This document shows positions 32,690-34,892 of a stretch of 34,892 nucleotides of DNA, piece by piece. The stretch is from an uncultured Collinsella sp. (GTDB taxonomy: Bacteria > Actinomycetota > Coriobacteriia > Coriobacteriales > Coriobacteriaceae): assembly GCA_902482035.1 (NCBI GenBank), contig CABSYW010000029.1, forward strand, positions 1-34,892, read 5' to 3'. Below the pieces are notes generated by a model. That model ran no database searches, was not told the DNA's origin, and saw only the letters and a program-made list of their open reading frames with translations. The position numbers and the translations under genes were made by a program. Numbering within the stretch: the first letter of the stretch is position 1; each line of letters begins with the position of its first letter.

Positions 32690-32785
32690 TATAATCCTAA
32701 ATCTCTGCATTTCATCCGATTTTGTGCTCTAAAAACCCTGCATTTCATCGATAATCAAGCATATAAACTTTGTATTTCATTTGAT
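32690..32785 (+). promoter_or_regulatory. Three 33-bp direct repeats and promoter region of the ATPase gene
   Basis: TGCATTTCATC occurs at 32706-32716 and 32739-32749, and the variant TGTATTTCATT at 32771-32781, each with GAT just after and a TAAA tract 7-10 nt before it. The pitch is 33 and 32 nt, about three helical turns. TATAAT at 32690-32695 could be a -10 box, making the repeats transcribed leader, or TATAAA at 32762 a second one. The AT-rich stretch contrasts with the GC-rich genes. An autoregulatory binding array is a reasonable guess. Confidence 0.6.
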
Positions 32786-32804
32786 GACACTGAGGGGAGA
32801 GCCT

Positions 32805-34166
32805 ATGCTGCGTAGGAAAATAGCGGCAGAGCTGGAGCGTTGGCTGAAGTCTGCCGAGCAAAAGGCCTTATTCATTACGGGTTCTCGCCAGATCGGCAAA
32901 AGTTATTCGATTCGCGCATTTGGCAAAGCCAGCCATGCAACCTACATCGAACTCAACCTCATGGAAAACCGCCAGGCAAAAGATGCTCTTCTCGAGGCGC
33001 GAGATGCCGATGATTTCATCAGCAGGGTGACGCTTCTTTCGGGAAAGTCGATTGCACCAGGCAAAACGCTCGTGTTTATCGATGAGGTCCAAGAGGCCCC
33101 CGACATCATGACGATGGCAAAGTTCCTTGTTGAGGACGGGAGGTGTCGCTGGGCGTTTTCGGGGTCAATGCTCGGGACCCAGTTCAAGGGCGTTAGGTCC
33201 TATCCCGTGGGATATGTTCACGAGCTTAGGATGTTCCCGCTCGATTTTGAGGAGTTTTGCTGGGCGATCGGGGTGAGCGAGGGAGCTCGCCAAACGATAC
33301 GCGACGCGTGTATCAGCGAGAAGCCCATTCCTGATTACATTCATGACGCGATGATGGCAAACTTCAGGACCTATACCGTTGTCGGCGGAATGCCAGAGGT
33401 CGTGCAGCGTTTCCTTGACACGCGGGGCGACCTTGCCTCTGTTCGTCAGCTACAGTCAGAACTCAACGAACAGTACCGGCGGGATATCTCCAAGTATGCA
33501 AGCGGGCGAGCCCTTCAGGTGCAGAGCATTTACGTTCAGCTCCCTATTATGCTCGAGGGTGAAAACAAACGCTTCGTGCTCAATTCCATTGACCCCAAGG
33601 CACATTACGACAAGTACCAGCGAGATTTTGTCTGGCTCGTCGATGCCGGCGTTGCTCTCAAGGCCGATATCGTAACCGAGCCAAAATCGCCCCTGCTCAA
33701 GACGGCACGGCCATCACAGTTCAAGCTATATCAATCGGATACGGGCATGTTGATGGCGCGCTACCCCGTTGGAGTCGCCCAAGCGGTGTATCTTGATAGC
33801 AAGGAGCCCAATCTGGGCGGCATTTACGAAAACGTGGTGGCCCAGCAGCTGGCTGCCCAAAATCGCCAGCTTTACTACTATCAGACAAAAAAGCGCGGCG
33901 AAGTGGACTTTGTGGTCGACGGACCGGATGGGACGGCTGTTCCGATCGAGGTTAAATCGGGCTCCTATTACCACGCGCACGCCGCGCTCGGTCATGTGCT
34001 TGATACGGCCGAATATGGCGTAAGGCTCGGAATTGTTTTCTCGAGAGGCAACGTTGAGCGCAACGGAACTGTTCTCTATCTGCCTCTGTATGCGACCTGG
34101 GCCCTTTCGGATGTTTTGGGCGACTCCCGTGCCGAGGGGATAAAGCTGGAGGTCAAGCCGGTCTAG
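32805..34166 (+). CDS. AAA-family ATPase with DUF4143 domain
   Basis: A 453-residue protein starting at ATG 32805 after GAGGGGAGAG; an in-frame ATG seven codons earlier has no ribosome site. Walker A is GSRQIGKS (26-33) and Walker B VFIDEVQE (90-97), followed by WAFSGSMLG as sensor region. The C-terminal DUF4143 part contains GEVDFVVDGPDGTAVPIEVKSG (about 365-386), a pattern like a PD-(D/E)xK nuclease active site. Such proteins are common, multi-copy and poorly understood in gut bacteria and archaea; roles in defence or toxin-like systems have been suggested but not settled. Base composition is slightly more AT than its neighbours, consistent with transfer. It is flanked by palindromes on both sides. 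Confidence 0.82.
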   Translation: MLRRKIAAELERWLKSAEQKALFITGSRQIGKSYSIRAFGKASHATYIELNLMENRQAKDALLEARDADDFISRVTLLSGKSIAPGKTLVFIDEVQEAPDIMTMAKFLVEDGRCRWAFSGSMLGTQFKGVRSYPVGYVHELRMFPLDFEEFCWAIGVSEGARQTIRDACISEKPIPDYIHDAMMANFRTYTVVGGMPEVVQRFLDTRGDLASVRQLQSELNEQYRRDISKYASGRALQVQSIYVQLPIMLEGENKRFVLNSIDPKAHYDKYQRDFVWLVDAGVALKADIVTEPKSPLLKTARPSQFKLYQSDTGMLMARYPVGVAQAVYLDSKEPNLGGIYENVVAQQLAAQNRQLYYYQTKKRGEVDFVVDGPDGTAVPIEVKSGSYYHAHAALGHVLDTAEYGVRLGIVFSRGNVERNGTVLYLPLYATWALSDVLGDSRAEGIKLEVKPV

Positions 34167-34177
34167 GGTCAGTCCCG

Positions 34178-34209
34178 AATGTGACAAAGGGGCAGTCCCT
34201 TGGTCGTAT
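34178..34209. repeat. Dispersed palindrome, copy D (degenerate)
   Basis: The left arm AATGTGACAAAGGG is like copy A, but the right arm CCCTTGGTCGTAT has lost three pairings. It lies 11 nt after the ATPase stop codon. Confidence 0.65.
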
Positions 34210-34227
34210 CGAGTTCCACTGCCCGAG

Positions 34228-34329
34228 AAAATGAGCGTGGATAATCTCTCGTTTAGAGCGCACTCGAACGCTCGAAGCGGGAGATTATCCACGCCCATTT
34301 TTCAGGTGGGAGAAAATCCACGCTCATTT
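34228..34329. repeat. Three copies of a 22-23-nt module, two forming a long hairpin
   Basis: AAATGAGCGTGGATAATCTC (34228-34247) is forward. Its reverse, GAGATTATCCACGCCCATTT (34281-34300), pairs with it over 23 bp with two wobble positions. A third copy in reverse orientation, GAGAAAATCCACGCTCATTT, is at 34310-34329. The hairpin loop holds a further GAGCG/CGCTC stem. It lies between the ATPase and phosphatase genes, which converge. Confidence 0.75.
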
Positions 34330-34362
34330 CGCGCCGAAGGCGTGGCCCGCGACCTCGCTTGC

Positions 34363-34827
34363 CTACAGTTGCTCGAGCATAGCGGTGCAGCCGGCGAGCA
34401 CGTCGCGGTAGGTGGCATCGAAGTTGCCGGTGTACCAGGGATCGGCCACGTCGCCGGGGCGCTCGGTCCAATCGAGCAAGCGCGTAATCTTGCCGTCGGG
34501 GTCGTCGCCAAAGATGCGACGCAGACCGCGCGCGTTCTCAGCATCCATATAGACAATGCGATCCCAGTTGCCATACTCCGCGCGCCGCACCTGACGTGCG
34601 CGATGTGCGACGACGGGAATCCCGACTTCGCGCAGCTTGGCAACGGTACCGTGGTGCGGCGGGTTGCCGATCTCCTCGGTCGAAGTCGCGGCGGAATCGA
34701 TGACAAACTCGCCCGCGCGCCCAGCGCGGCGCACCAGCTCGGTAAACACCGATTCAGCCATCGTCGAGCGGCAGATGTTGCCGTGGCAGATAAAGAGAAC
34801 GCGGTGGACGGGCTTGGGGCTGTTCAT
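34363..34827 (-). CDS. Low-molecular-weight protein-tyrosine phosphatase
   Basis: A 154-residue protein with GGAGGGAG upstream of ATG 34827. The P-loop VLFICHGNICRST has nucleophile Cys14 and Arg20, and the general acid is Asp129 in DPWYTGNF. Length and layout match the family exactly. Role: dephosphorylation of phosphotyrosine proteins, often tied to exopolysaccharide tyrosine kinases, although no such kinase is in the window. TSTEEIGNPPHHGTVAKLREVG carries the usual substrate-loop region. It is cytoplasmic and apparently monocistronic; the 65 nt beyond the start to the window end shows no further gene. Confidence 0.93.
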   Translation of the reverse strand: MNSPKPVHRVLFICHGNICRSTMAESVFTELVRRAGRAGEFVIDSAATSTEEIGNPPHHGTVAKLREVGIPVVAHRARQVRRAEYGNWDRIVYMDAENARGLRRIFGDDPDGKITRLLDWTERPGDVADPWYTGNFDATYRDVLAGCTAMLEQL

Positions 34828-34892
34828 GACCAGCTCCCTCCAAACGAAGCCAAGTACGACGCATTATCGAACGGCGTCCCTAGGCCCTGACG

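Overview
The window looks like a chromosomal stretch from a GC-rich gut actinobacterium of the class Coriobacteriia, most likely Collinsella or a close relative. This is inferred from the high GC content, a sortase-anchored surface protein ending in a LANTG signal, a TIGR04076 protein, a Coriobacteria-style IS3 transposase and many short palindromic intergenic repeats. No database search was possible. The content is mostly chromosomal housekeeping, transport and regulation; no phage, CRISPR array, rRNA or tRNA was seen.

Layout. 1-691: remnant of an IS3-family element whose transposase is truncated. 719-4808: large cell-wall-anchored surface protein broken by one frameshift near 2045. 4809-5181: convergent intergenic region with a six-module repeat array between two terminators. 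5182-7482 (-): LTA-synthase-like sulfatase. 7696-8544: nitroreductase. 8704-13442: potassium block of Kup transporter, small membrane protein, attenuator hairpin, KdpD-like kinase and KdpE-like regulator. 13538-16108 (-): RlmKL-type rRNA methyltransferase. 16184-17909: Cof-type HAD phosphatase and transaldolase. 17910-18290: very repeat-rich gap. 18291-20438 (-): Tex. 20690-24004 (-): Gfo/Idh/MocA oxidoreductase, OFA-type MFS carrier and SDR dehydrogenase, divergent from a LysR regulator (24238-25116). 25160-26251 (-): membrane diguanylate cyclase. 26252-26783: second repeat array, a terminator and a structured RNA-like element. 26784-31036 (-): MarR regulator plus a heterodimeric ABC exporter, with overlapping genes and an inverted repeat suited to autorepression. 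31094-31479: second copy of the RNA-like element plus hairpins. 31480-32626: pyridoxal kinase family protein overlapping a TIGR04076 protein. 32805-34166: AAA/DUF4143 ATPase preceded by three 33-bp repeats. 34363-34827 (-): low-molecular-weight tyrosine phosphatase.

The most interesting material is intergenic. (i) Two copies, 4.5 kb apart and on opposite strands, of a hairpin with an identical GAAAGAGGA side facing GACGAWTGA. Opposed, these form three tandem G.A modules, and the flanking stems change sequence but keep pairing. This looks like a structured RNA family. (ii) Two arrays of a 14-nt module, GGAAA-N5-TCCC, six modules each in alternating orientation at about 31-nt pitch. (iii) A duplicated transaldolase gene end beside a perfect 21-bp palindrome, followed by 47-nt inverted repeats enclosing a terminator. 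(iv) Five dispersed palindromes sharing an ACAAAGG / CCTTTGT-type core with different outer arms.
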